Shown piece after piece: positions 22,973 through 34,663 of a stretch of 64,000 bases of DNA (positions within the stretch are counted from its first letter, which is position 1; the number at the start of each line of letters is the position of its first letter). Below the pieces are notes generated by a model, which saw only the letters and a list, made by a program, of their open reading frames with translations, was not told the origin of the DNA and did no database searches. Source of the DNA: Podospora pseudocomata (Eukaryota > Ascomycota > Sordariomycetes > Sordariales > Podosporaceae); assembly GCF_035222375.1 (NCBI RefSeq), contig NW_026946363.1:2232001-2296000 (forward strand). Reading direction: 5' to 3'. A program made the translations under genes and the position numbers.

Positions 22973-25900
22973 CTTTTCAAAGCCGCTCTGCGGCACCAGA
23001 AACGAATGGCAGGGTCAGTCCCAAGCAACTGACATGTGGACGTCGTCGAGAGTAAAAGCGATCGCTCGGCAAGATTGATGAGTACCGAGCTGTGCGATCT
23101 AGGACCCAACCGGGCTGGTTGGGTTGGACGTCTGGTCGTGAAAATTAAATGATTAAAGACAGTTTGCAACCTGAGATCTAAATGGGGGTCAGCAATGACC
23201 GGAACCACCGGACACAAAGAGCGTGTTAGAACAATCAATTGTGACAAGAAGCCATCGAGGCAATTGAAGCGATTGCGAAGCGCAGGAGTAAACAAAAGCA
23301 ATTGAGTTCCTCTCGAAAAGGAGGCAGACTCACCGTCAATCGGGATCTCGGAATGGCTGCAAAGGGCACTGGAAAGAGCAGCGAACAAACAATGAAGCAG
23401 CAAAACGCTGTTTTTCCCAGACGAATCCAAGGCGATGAGGTGTTTTTTAAAGGAGTGGACGGTCAACCCAGCGCAAATCTCGAGATCTGCCACCGGAATT
23501 GAACCAAGTTGTTTGGGGGGAGGGGGGTCGACAGAGCGACGGGGGCGGTGGTGAGGAAGAAGGACACGGGAAAAGAGGATGGAGATTGGGAGTGGTAAAA
23601 GAGAGGGCGAGGTGAACCGAGCACACAACACAACCAGAGAGAAAACTGCGGGTGGGGGCCTAGCGTTGTTGCAGTGTGCCCGGGAGTGCGTGAGTGCAAA
23701 CAGTGCCAGCCCCTGGAGCTCATACCGTGGTGAGCCTGGGCGCGCGGGAGCGGAGCAAAGGACAGGTTTGGGGCAGGGTGGGTCCAGGATGGCTATGAAC
23801 CGAACACAGGCTCGCTGTGCTGTTCATCTGATTTACCCCAAAACTGATTGCTGTTTTGCTTCAAGTACCTGGAGATAAAAAGACAATAACTAAATACTGC
23901 GTATGAGGAGAGCAAGGTCAGAGCAGCCACTGTCCCCGGCATTGACACCTACCGTCCGTATCTTATCCTATCCTCAGTACCAACACAGTAATGCCGAGCA
24001 ACCACCAATCATCCCACGGCAACAGAGTCCTCCACGCCTTCAACTCCCTTCTTGGAGGCCGATGCTACACACAGTCGCAGCGGAGAGGGGATCGCGTACA
24101 GCAACAGACAAGTCACTTGCATATGTGCCTCTTCAGGAACAGGTATCCAAACTACGGATTGCTACCCCAGATCCTGTCTGAACCACCTGTGATTGCCAGG
24201 CTCCTCCTATGGACAGATGACTGCTCGGATGAATCTCGAAGATCCCGCCACCGAAATCTGGCGCTCAGATGCCGCTCTCCCTCTTCTTGATGCCATCTCC
24301 ATTGTTCTGTGCCCGAGTCAATTTCGTATTGCCTGTATCGCAGCGCCCCGGATTATTAGATGGAGAGCTACGCGACCGTCTGCGCCTCATCACTGTCGCG
24401 TTCAATACCCCGCTATTGTTCATGATTACAAGAGGCCAAGTTCCTGTGACCCGCAAAAATACAGCCGGGATGCCGGCTCACAGGCCAGGTGATGGAGCGT
24501 TCCTGAATGCCCCTGGCCAAGTGACAGTAAGCCGGATTTCGCACACACTGTGTATCTTCCTGCATAAACGCCGCCGTCTGGTGTGTGTGCATACCGGGGA
24601 GCGGTGAAGGGCAAAGAACATCGAGCCTTCTCTACCTCTGATGCTGTCAAGTGGCAGAGTACAGAGAAGAAGGGCAAACCAAGCCCTGATCACTAACTAT
24701 CACGAGGCAGGTTGAGGTTTTGGGACATTTTATCTGGCCTGGCTATATCAGCCTTGTGCTCGGACTTGATTCCACTCACGATCTGAGGTTTGATGCATCT
24801 CTCTCAATGATTGAATGCTGGCTCGCTTCGACAGTCATACAGATCGGCCTTTGAACCGGACATAGGCCCTGGGTGGCGCCCGCGACTGCTGCATGCAATC
24901 GGTATCCTATCTCGTCGGTCCCTGAGCTTGGTTCCTCCTGGTTGCTCAAAGGTTGCTGTTTTGATGCGCTGTTCGACTCTGGATAGAACTCCCTAGGCCT
25001 GCAGAAGGCCGACGCTAGACCCTGTCGCTAGATCGATCTCGTCGTCCACTGTGAGCTCGAAACGCCCGACTAGCCAGGTGGGCACGGATCTTTCTGCATG
25101 CGCCACTCACATTCAGCCGGACGCCGTAAGGCCCAGATGGCGACACCGAGTTGCTGCATGCGTGCACCACCATCTCGCTCGCAGGAGTGTCAGGACAACA
25201 TCACCTGTCATCCGGACAGTTGGCGGGGATGACATGTCAGGCGGGGCTTATGGTTTGACAGCCCGAAGCCTCATCCATTGTTGCTGACAAGTGACAACCA
25301 CACAAGGCTGGGCCGGCTGTGGTCTCTCATCTCGGAAAGTCACTGGCGTACCATTCCACGAACACCCAAAGTCTGTTCGTCTCGAACTCAAAGGATGCTC
25401 CTGTTCGTCAGACAGGCACACTTTCGTTGGTTGTCGTTTGTTTATTTGCAAGGGGCATCGAGGAAATGCCTCAAAGCTTTGTACACCCAAGCCGAACCAG
25501 TCCGGGCGAGAGCGGTCAGGTCTGAATAACTGAAGAGGCTCAAACTAGAATTTTGAACATTGTTCTGGTCTTGCGCCAGAACTGCGCAGTCGTTGGCTGT
25601 CATGGAATGCCAAAGTTGATGAAAGTAATGTCGGGTGATTCTGAGTATTCCTAGTCGTATAAAAGGGCTCTGCTAAGGGGAATCTCGACGGGCCGTGTTG
25701 ACACATGGCTCTCATTTCCCTGGGGAATTGCTGTGAACAATAATTCGCACAATAATACTAAACAACCCACGGAATCCTCGAATCGAGCTGCGTGTTTCAA
25801 TATTGAGAAAAGCAAGACCATGAACCCCTCCACAAGGCCTACACCACTCGATGCCCGCTCCGTGACTGGTGCCGTCGCATTCACCCCGCGCCTCCGCGCC

Positions 25901-26291
25901 GTGGTGGAGAATGACTTCGATCGATCCCTGCAAAAAAGCAACGGAGCTGCGGAACATTGGAAGGACTTTGGGATTGGCGATGGAATTGTTTGCTGAACGA
26001 AATTGCGGTCGTTTGGAAAAGCGTAATTACGGATTACGTACATCGCGCGAGATGAAAGCAGGGGTACCGCGGACGAGCACAGCCACATGTGGCTTTCAAC
26101 ATGCTTCGCCAAGAGATCTGGGACCAGGGGGCCCCACAAGGGAAACGGCTGCCCCGCAAAAGATTGGAAATTCTGCCGCCCAAATTTTTAGAATCTCGAG
26201 ATGTGTTGACCGCCTTCAAGAGCTGACCTGTAGGTGAGGAGCTGCGTCCTTCTTCAGTGCTTCATCCTCCCCGCATCAGTCTCTATCAACA
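22973..26291. other. Gene-poor 3.3-kb stretch
   Basis: Between two divergent genes. Open frames are below about 125 codons, apart from a 228-codon frame without ATG on the minus strand in the leader of the large disordered protein. No tRNA, transposon terminus or family motif recognised. Long upstream leaders or non-coding transcripts are possible. Confidence 0.4.
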
Positions 26292-26795
26292 ATGTCTGCG
26301 ACAACAACAGAAACCACGATGGCGTCGGCGCCAGCGACCACCGCAAGTAAGCCCTTGGGCATGCGCGTAAATGGTTTGTCGATTTCCCATCTCTCAGCCT
26401 CTTCTCGACGGCCAATCTAAATCACAATGCTGACAACAAGCACAGGCAAGCAATGGCATGCCCCAAAGAAGGCGTTCCGCCCAACCAAGGGTTTGACCTC
26501 GTATGAGGCGCGCGTCAAGTTGAGAGCGGACCAGGCAGCGATGAAGGCAAAGGAGAAGGAAATGAAGGAAGAAAAGGAGGCTGAGCGCAAGGTGGGCATC
26601 GCTCTACACAAACTCGGGATATGTCGGCAGTCCAAGCTAACTCACCATCTGCAGGCACGAATGGAGGCCCTCAAGGCGAAGCGCGCGGCGAAGGAGGAGA
26701 AGGAACGATACGAAAAGATTGCCGAGAAGATGCACAAGAAGCGGGTGGAGAGGCTGAAGCGCAAGGAGAAGCGCAACAAGTTGATCAATTCGTGA
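26292..26795 (+). CDS. CGR1: rRNA-processing protein Cgr1
   Basis: Exons 26292-26373, 26446-26591, 26655-26795 (122 aa). The first splice joins KPLGMRVNG to [23 protein letters not shown], the conserved Cgr1 core; using the earlier GTAAGC donor at 26350 would delete KPLGMR and was rejected. The rest is a highly charged Lys/Glu coiled coil ending in [14 protein letters not shown]. The family acts in the nucleolus in 60S subunit pre-rRNA processing. Length is normal for the family. Confidence 0.9.
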
Positions 26796-27444
26796 TCGCG
26801 TTGATGAGCAAGATACCCTTTTGATTTATTCGATACCCCTACGCTACAATGTCGTCGATAACCTGGAAACGACATCGACACAACTGCTAAGGGCGGCTCT
26901 CCGACGTCCCTCACCAGCAACAAACGACGACACGGAACTGAAAAGGGCTGGGTGAGGGGGTGGTCAGTCGTGAGGTCTACACTATCATCACATAGTGTGG
27001 GTAGGGACTTGCTTGGACGAAAATCTGGCAACCGTTCTCCAAACCCAAGACTGTCGTTGGACCTGCCCTCGGGTTGTGTTGGCAGGCTGAGTTGCTCTAG
27101 GACATGGAAAGTCCCAGGGTTACTCGTCTTTGGATCCATGTATACGGCTCAACATAGACAGTGAGATGTTATGAGAATCTATTAAACCCAAAAAAGTCCA
27201 CTGCCACCTAATGCATACCAATCTGCCTTATCTGAATGTGCTAGACTGCGAGGCGCCATCACATGCCGGTACGACACACAGCTGATCCCTTCCGTCAACC
27301 AACCAGGTTGTGCCCCACCCCGCCCAGACACCAAATGCAGCCACCACGGTGCTTTTGACTCCCGCCTAACTTCACAAGCTTGCATCGAAACCAGGGACTA
27401 TCGTTGTGCGACGGCGGCCACCCAGCCCAATTAAACACAGGACG
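26796..27444. other. Spacer upstream of the coiled-coil gene
   Basis: 649 bp between two plus-strand genes, containing the CGR1 3' end and the promoter of the next gene. Nothing else recognised. Confidence 0.4.
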
Positions 27445-28574
27445 ATGTCTCAATATGCCGTGGAGACGTCTAAAGTCCCCTCCCCGGGGCGCCCGCGCCA
27501 CCAAATCACTCGCTCCATCTCCGAGATATCGTCGCCAATCCGTCTCCATCGTCACCACTCGCATCGCGTCATCCGAGAAAGGGAGCGCGACGCTCTCAGC
27601 CCCATAACACAGTCCGCGACGTCACTCCAACGGCCGTCACCGCAACCTTACGAGGTCTCTTCCAAATCTGCAGGAGGCACCCCGAACATTAGCCCAAACC
27701 CAAGTCGACGACCCAGTCTTCTGTACGCCTCAGCCGACGACGAAGGGATGCCCGCCAGTCATGGACCAACGCTTGTGTCGACGTCTGCGCCTGCCTCGAT
27801 AACGAAGTCCTCGGCCGAGGTTGACTTGGTGAAGGAGCAGCAAAAGGCAGCTGTAAGAAACAGGTTGGTTTTCCTTTTCGCCTTTTGCCATCCGCTTTCT
27901 CACACATACGACTAACCGCGGCTCAACACTCTCCCAGTGGACTCCAACGATCACTTAACGAACTAGAAACCTTTGCGAGTACGACTACTAGGCGCCTCGA
28001 CGAGACGTACTATTCGGTGGAGGAGAAGCTGGGGACGCTTCAAAGCACGATTGCGGCCCTCAAGGGGCTCGCGGAGCTCTCCAACCAGCTCAACAACAGC
28101 TTCAGCGCTGAGGCCGAAGAACTCGTGGCGGATGTCACCTCGCAACTGGATGCGCTCAGTAACTTTGAGGACCAGCAGCAGCGTATCGAGTCGTTACAGA
28201 ATCGCATCAGCACAGGCCGGGAGAGCATCAAGTCGCTGAGCGAGCGCGTTGATGTAGTCCGAGCACGTATCGAGGGCTGGGAGCGCGCAGACAGGGAGTG
28301 GCGGGAGGCTGTTAGGAAACGGCTCACGGCTCTGTGGGTGGTTGTTGTCACGGTTGGCCTGGTGTTGATTTTGCTCATGATCAGTGCCCAATATGTCCGA
28401 GAGAAGCCTGGGGATGGGGAGGTGAAGCAGCTGGCGGCCACGGCGGCGAACCAGTGGGGTTCGGAGGGTGTTTCTACAGCTGCTCAAAAGGATAAGATTG
28501 GTTTGAATTGGACGGAAACTTCTGAGCTCTCATCTCGCGCAACCGAGATGCTGCGAGCTTTTGATGAGCTGTAG
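27445..28574 (+). CDS. Coiled-coil protein with one C-terminal membrane segment
   Basis: Exons 27445-27863 and 27938-28574 (351 aa). Not recognised. Residues 1-125 are Ser/Pro/Arg-rich and disordered; after the splice junction (KAAVRN-SGLQRSLNELE) comes a long helical region (about 140-262) with heptad-like spacing, then a single hydrophobic segment WVVVVTVGLVLILLMIS near 270-286, and about 60 residues after it. The topology suggests a membrane-anchored tether or a nuclear-envelope/ER protein with the coiled coil in the cytosol, but no family hallmark (SNARE layer residue, KASH end) is visible. Confidence 0.75.
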
Positions 28575-29319
28575 GGAGGGGAAAAGGGGTTGAAAAAGGA
28601 GTACAGCATGCATGTCTTTGATTTGGTCATTTGAGCTTCTATTTTTGCATTGATACCCAAGCTTACCTGGTAACAGAAGCAGTCCTGCCTTATTACATAC
28701 AGTTTCCCGTTCAAGGTACATATCAAGAGGTTCTTGAAGCCTAGTTTCTACCCAGCTATGTCGACCTGCCTTGAAGCAACCATATCGGATATCGGCAGTT
28801 GGGACAAGCGAGCTCCAACCTTACCAGGATATGACTCCCCACCATAGTGAGGCCTCTCACTTATATAGCTCCACAGTTGGATCGGATTTCGGAACAGGCA
28901 GTTTCGACTTGAACTTCTGTTTGAAATCTGCAGTGGATCATGGAATGAGTAAGCCAAGATTGGAAGTTGAAGAAACGCGCGGCCAAGGTTGCTTGGAAAG
29001 TAGAAAAGCGGCGCAGAGTTGCCGGCCGCACAGCATTTTTCTGTTGGGCGCTTGCAGTCTGGGCCCTGAATGTTGCAAAGCCCAGCGGGGACGTCATCAC
29101 GGGTGGACTTGGCGGCACCCGCGCCACCAGACCACATGCGTCATCGGTCGCACTGGCGGGGTGTTTAGAGTGCCAAGCCTCACCTGGGAGGGAGAGCTTC
29201 TTGTGCGACAGAATGCGAGAAATGTACTTTTCGGGCCTTGGATGCCGGCTTGTGTTCTAGTTCGGTTGGTGATTCCAAGAGATTTGTGTCCTTGCTGCTT
29301 TGCCAAGTGCTGCTGAGCC

Positions 29320-29331
29320 TTGTTGCTGTTG

Positions 29332-29362
<31 letters not shown>

Positions 29363-29363
29363 C
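29320..29363. repeat. CTG trinucleotide microsatellite
   Basis: About fourteen TTG/CTG units, ending in eight consecutive CTG, in non-coding DNA. Confidence 0.85.
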
Positions 29364-29740
29364 GCGTGCTTTCCAAGGTTGATGTGGTGGTTGGTCAGTG
29401 GTCATCTTGAAATATTTCCATCACCGGACCCCTGGGGGGAAGTTAGGCGCTTGGTGAATGCTGGATGCATGTGTCAATCTCCATTTAAAAAAGTATCCGT
29501 TTGCTCCGTACCTACATATTTTACTGTACATTGGACCCCTTCTTCTTCCATTCATTCCTACGCCATTGAACGAGCGAGCCGGTCGAGTATCCGAGAGACG
29601 AACGGGCTTTTTGTGTTTGCTGCTATTATACTTTTTATTTTGAAGAGACATATAGGTTCCTCTTGCTACTACCTATTGCTGTTCCGTCAGCTGAGGCCTG
29701 TTCATTCGGAAACTGTTGGCCTGCTCCTTCTTCCACAAGC

Positions 29741-29743
29741 CAA

Positions 29744-29774
<31 letters not shown>
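29741..29774. repeat. CCAG tetranucleotide microsatellite
   Basis: About eight tandem CCAG units, some 420 bp upstream of the PX/PXB gene start. Confidence 0.85.
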
Positions 29775-30196
29775 CCTACGCTCGTCGACCGAACAAAAAC
29801 CGAAAGCGAACGTTTGTTGTGCGCGCCGCATACGTACCGCCGTTTCTTTCACACACGGCCGTGCTGAACGCCATTTTTGGGACCTGTCATTTCTGTTGGG
29901 CAAAGACTGTGTTGTGTACCAAGAGAATTCCAAGAGCTTGGTGGAATCTTGAGTGTGTACGACACTTACCCCACCATAATTCATCACACAACACACAGAA
30001 AGACGACCCCCTGTTCAGCACAACGCGGGCGGTTCCAGGTCCTCATAGAAAGAAAGAAAGGCTTACCTTCTTTCCTTGCACTCCATTGCTGGGCATCTTG
30101 TTCTTCTTGACCGAACCTTTTCGAACGCGCGCGACACAATAGACGGGAATATTTGGAGGTGCTAGCTAAAGGGAGGTTTCTGTGGTTGCTGTTGCA

Positions 30197-33100
30197 ATGG
30201 CTTCTTCTACGGAGGATGCAACAAACAAGGGGACGACGAATGGGCATGCGGTTCGCCCTGGGGGGGAGGAGAAGAAGAAGGAGACTACACTTGCTGTGAG
30301 GACTTCGGGGACTGCTGTTGCGTCGTCTGGGCCACCGTCGCCTGCGCATACTTTGACGGGGAAGCAGGAGCATTGTGAGTTTTTGTTGTTGTGATGTTCT
30401 TCACCTCGAAAGCATAAACTAACACTGGGATTCTTTTCTTCTCTGTGCAGACCTCAAACGCGAACTTATTTCCCAGCAAGTACAATGGGAAGTTTCGGAG
30501 CTCAACTCGCCGACGGCGCTGAGGCGATTCGGGGCGCCGTTCAAGTCGCCGTTTGGGGAGGTGTCGCCGCTGGATTCGGAGCTGCCGATTCTGAGATATA
30601 TCTTTGTGCACCACATTCGGGAGTTTCCGTTTTTGGACAAGGCGAGGGAGAAGGAGTTTTGGCAGGATAAGTTACAAGTGGTGAGCGATGGCCTTTCTGG
30701 GGATGCTGGTGATTGTCTTGTAGAGGGGAAGCTGACTTGTGACGGGTATTAGTTTCTTGAATCGTTCGCCAGCAAGGGGATTTCCTCATCGGAAGACAGA
30801 TTAGAAGAGACCAAGAGGAGGAAGCTTGCTGTGAAGGCGAAGAAGATGGTGGAGTTGATGATGGTGTCTGGCGTGCCGACTTCTTCCGGATTTGAGGAGA
30901 GGATTCGGTTCTCGGAGTTGGAGATTGTCGATGCTAATGCGATTGAGACGGGTGTTCTGTCGTCGATGCCCGAGGGTAACTACCTGAACGGGTGGGATGT
31001 CAATATTGCTGGGGTCAGGATAACGACGGCCCGGAGGAATATCAGACAACACAAGCATGCCGTGGGTTTCCCCTGGTTGGCGTGGGTTCCCCTTTCGGGT
31101 GGTTCATCGAGTGCTAATGAGGGTGAAAAACAGGAATTCCTGCTTCGAGTCAAGCGCAAGGGCGGGATGGAGCAGTACATTGGCCGGAGATACGGGGACT
31201 TTGCCAAGCTGCACAAGAACCTGAGAACTGAGCTGCCTGGAAAGGTGCTGCCTACGCTGCCAAACAAGAACAAATCCAATACGACGACCACGACGGATAG
31301 TGTCAGTGGAGACAAGGACTCGGAGGCTTCTTCGATCTCGTCGGTGTCGACGCAGTTGCCGCCAAGTAGCCCGGCGAGGGATAGCTTTAGTCACCAAAGC
31401 GAGACGGGTTCGAGACTGCTTTCGGTAAAAGGTTCGTCTCTACCACGATTGAGTTCACGACGGAACAGCGCGTTAACGACGTGCCTGATAGATCAACGGA
31501 GTGGAAGGCTTTCGCCGAGGGTTTCGGTGGATGGGAGACCCAGTAGCCCTGGTGGGTTTTTGGGCTCGAGGAAAGAAGAGGTGAGTTTCCGTTGAGACTG
31601 GGCAGCACAGGGACCAGGACTAAAGCATGATAGAACGTCGTATTGTGGCGGGAAAACCAGAGAGTGTCGCTGCGTGCGTTCTTGCGCTCGCTGCTTCAGA
31701 ACCCACAAATAGCGACTACCAAGTCAATTGAGGAGTTCCTCACAGGTGAAGCTACCAAGCTTACGGATGCGGATGTTGAGGATATCATCCGTCGCAAGAA
31801 CTTGGACAAGAAGCGGGTGGAGGAACAGAAGCGCTTCTATGAGATTGCGAGGAAACGGGCGGCCGAGTTGGATGTTTACATGGAACAGTAAGCTTGCCGT
31901 GAGACGCCGCCAGGAGGGAAGCTAACTTTATACAGATTTCGGCAAGACATTGTCGAACGCAATGGCCTAACGATGCTGTTCAAGGAGATCAAGGACAAGG
32001 AGACGATTCAAGACCTCAGCTTACAATATCAGAAATTTGCCGAATGGCTACGCATCGAAGTTGCGGCTACGATATATCACCTCTTCCTCGCCGAAGACAA
32101 CTCACCAGAGTTGTTTGCCCAAGCGAAGAGGATTCACTCTCTGATTCCCTACACTCTCATGAAGAACGCCATCCGGATAGCCAACCCAGCAGCCGTCATG
32201 TCCCACATTCTGGACATCTTCCTCGCCCAACCCTTTGGCGCCCGGTCGTTGATGCAAAGGATATTCTCCCTCACGTTGAACGACGGCATCCGAAACTTTC
32301 AGCGCTCTATCGACGCGCTCGCAGCCAAGATCAACGACCAAGTCTTTGTCGACAAGCTCAAGGCTTACAGCGACTCGGAGGAGCAGGTCAAGGTGGCCAT
32401 CCGGGAAGAGGCCGAGGCAGAGCAGATTGATGTCATAGTGGTGATTTTGAGGAGTGACTTGCTCAAGCCGGCGCTGAAGCCGGCCCAGATTGAGAGACTG
32501 TATAATGCGTATGTGGCGTTCAACAGCGCGGTGGAGAACGTGGACGAGGAGCTGAAGCAGGGGGCGCAGCTGTTTTCGTATCTGAAGCAGTTGCTGAAGC
32601 TGCACATGCGGCAGAGGGACAAGGCGATGATGCTGAACCTGATTGAGGAGCCGGTGACGCTGCAGCTGTTTAGGGATTTGTTTACGATCTTTTACGAGCC
32701 GCTTGTGAGGGTGTACAAGTCGGCGAATGTGTATAACAGTGTGACGGATTTTGCGGCGTTTGTGGATGATTTGATTCAGGTAAGTTTTACTGTTGTTGCT
32801 GATGATGATGATGACGAGGAGATGGCTGACAGTTGGAAACAGGTCGTTGAAAAGTGCCGAGACCAAGACGCTTCTGCAGACCCTAACCAGACCGTGCAAG
32901 CCTTCATCGACCTTTGCCAGCGGCATGAGCACAATTTTTACAAGTTTGTCCACGAGGTTCACACGCACGACAATGGGCTTTTCACGCAGCTGATGGGGTG
33001 GATTGAGGGCATTCTGGAGTTTTTGAGGCATGGCCCCAAGAACGGCAGTCTGGATATCAACGCCTTGTTTGAAGGGGGTGTCAGCACTGGAGTTGTCGAC

Positions 33101-33490
33101 AAGGACAAGGCCATTGAGGAGATTGACAAGTTGATTGCCTGGCAGGAGGCCAGAAAGAAGTGGCATCACGACAAGACTAGGCAGAAGATGGCTGCGGAAG
33201 GGGGTGGCCCGGGGATGGTGGATGGGGTGCCGATGGCGTTCAAATCGAGTGATTTTGGGTTGAATGAGGATGATTTGGAGGATATGGCGTATGATGACGA
33301 TTCGGAGTCGGAGGCGGAGCTGGAGATTGAGGATGAAATGGATCCGATTGAGGCAGAGAGGAGGAGGAGGGCGAGGAGGCAGGATCGGCTGAGGAGGAAT
33401 GCCGGGGAGCCGGAGAAGCCTCAGGTGGAGGAGGTGCACAAGCTGAAGGAGAACTTTTTGGTGATGTTGAGGATGGTGCTTGCTGAGTAG
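30197..33490 (+). CDS. PX domain protein with PXB region (yeast YPR097W/Lec1-like)
   Basis: Seven exons: 30197-30374, 30451-30680, 30753-31061, 31134-31580, 31634-31887, 31936-32779, 32843-33490 (969 aa). After a disordered start, HYLKRELISQQVQWEVSELN...LDSELPILRYIFVHHIREFPFL is the PX-associated PXB-type region; WDVNIAGVRI...EFLLRVKR..YIGRRYGDFAKLHKNLR is a PX phosphoinositide-binding fold split by a Ser-rich insert. The large helical domain (about 390-800) matches the family found in yeast YPR097W, linked to lipid-droplet and sterol handling. The C-terminus is acidic then Arg-rich. Intron 6 (32780-32842) is 63 bp and open in frame, so a retained form would still be translated. Confidence 0.85.
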
Positions 33491-34663
33491 GATGAGGCGG
33501 TGGCATTTTGGGGAGGAGGGGGGTGGGCATGTGCAGTTGGGGGCACGGGACTTGGGAGGGGAGGTGTCATCATGGGCATCTGGACTGGTTTTTGGGGGGG
33601 TATGAGGTGAGGTGGAGTATTTAGAGGGGTGATAGATGGGATCTTTGCTACAGTGTTAAGAGGCTTGTTGTTGAGGGTAAGGCAATAGGAGGGTAAAGGG
33701 GGATACATTCTTTCCTATTTATCTCCATGTAGTTGAAGAAGCGATAGCTTTTTGGTGGCGTTGGTGGGGGACGGCGGTCGTCCCAATCTAACAGATCAGT
33801 TTAATATTTTGTTTACTGTTGACTGTCATTGCACCAGGTAACGGTGCCAACCCCTGAATTATAAATCCGAGGCTCCCTATAGGCAGTTGTAGCATGCATG
33901 TCACCCAACGGCCGGGCAGGGCGCCGGGCTACTTTTGCTTGTATTCATGTCACTACAAGCCGAGGATGTCCGCCGTCCGAAGAGCGGCTTGGTAGACCCG
34001 CACATGCTTTTCCCGGTTTCTGTATCCGGTGAGAGCTTGAAGCGTGGCAAAGAGGACAGCAGCATGAGACAGATATGGGAGTTACACCGCGTGTGTGATA
34101 TGCAGATGATCCAAATTCGGACAGGACAGACACACGGCCAGACACAACCAGTGACGGAAGCAGAACAGGGCGATGGAGGGCATCTTTGGGGATTCTTCAG
34201 GATCTCAAGGCTGCCTGGGGTCTGAAAGAGAGTTGGCGATGGTCGCAAGGAGATTCGGAATCAGGCCGACCAGCTGGTGGATGAAGGCGAAAGCTAAACA
34301 CACGATTGGCCACTGGTTGGTTCTGCCAGCCGCCAGGCGGGGGGACGTCAGCCCAGGAATTATGGAGGGGCACTGCGGAACTGGTTGCTGGGTTTGGTGT
34401 CGGCAACTCGGGTAATCAACAGGCGCTGATTGGTCGATCGAGGCTGGAACAGCCTTTGGTGCTTCGGGTCGTGGAATCATCGAAGGAGCCAGCCGGGAGC
34501 GAAGCTGCTTGCTTTGCCTGTTCGCAGGACCGGTCTGTGCATGTCGTCCATTTGAAAGAAGCTCAAATATTTTGAAGCATTTCAAGAGGAACACGACTTC
34601 TCCCCTCCCTCTGTTATACCCCCCCGCACCCACCCCCCCCTCTCCTCTCTTTTTTAGACGACG
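33491..34663. promoter_or_regulatory. SDH1 upstream region
   Basis: 1.17 kb between two plus-strand genes; holds the 3' end of the PX/PXB gene and the SDH1 promoter. A C-rich tract sits just before the SDH1 start (about 34619-34640). No gene seen. Confidence 0.4.

Larger units (their letters stand above)
28575..30196. promoter_or_regulatory. Long upstream region of the PX/PXB gene
   Basis: 1.6 kb with two microsatellites (CTG at about 29320-29363 and CCAG at about 29741-29774) and no recognisable gene. Probably promoter and a long 5' leader. Confidence 0.4.

Noticed and set aside
22945-23631. 228-codon minus-strand frame upstream of the large disordered protein
   Set aside because: It starts without ATG, is Leu/Arg-rich by composition, and overlaps the start of the real gene in another frame; probably leader sequence.
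31431-31497. Extra intron in exon 4 of the PX/PXB gene (GTAAAAG...GATAG)
   Set aside because: It is 67 nt and would shift the frame ahead of the well-supported junction at 31580.
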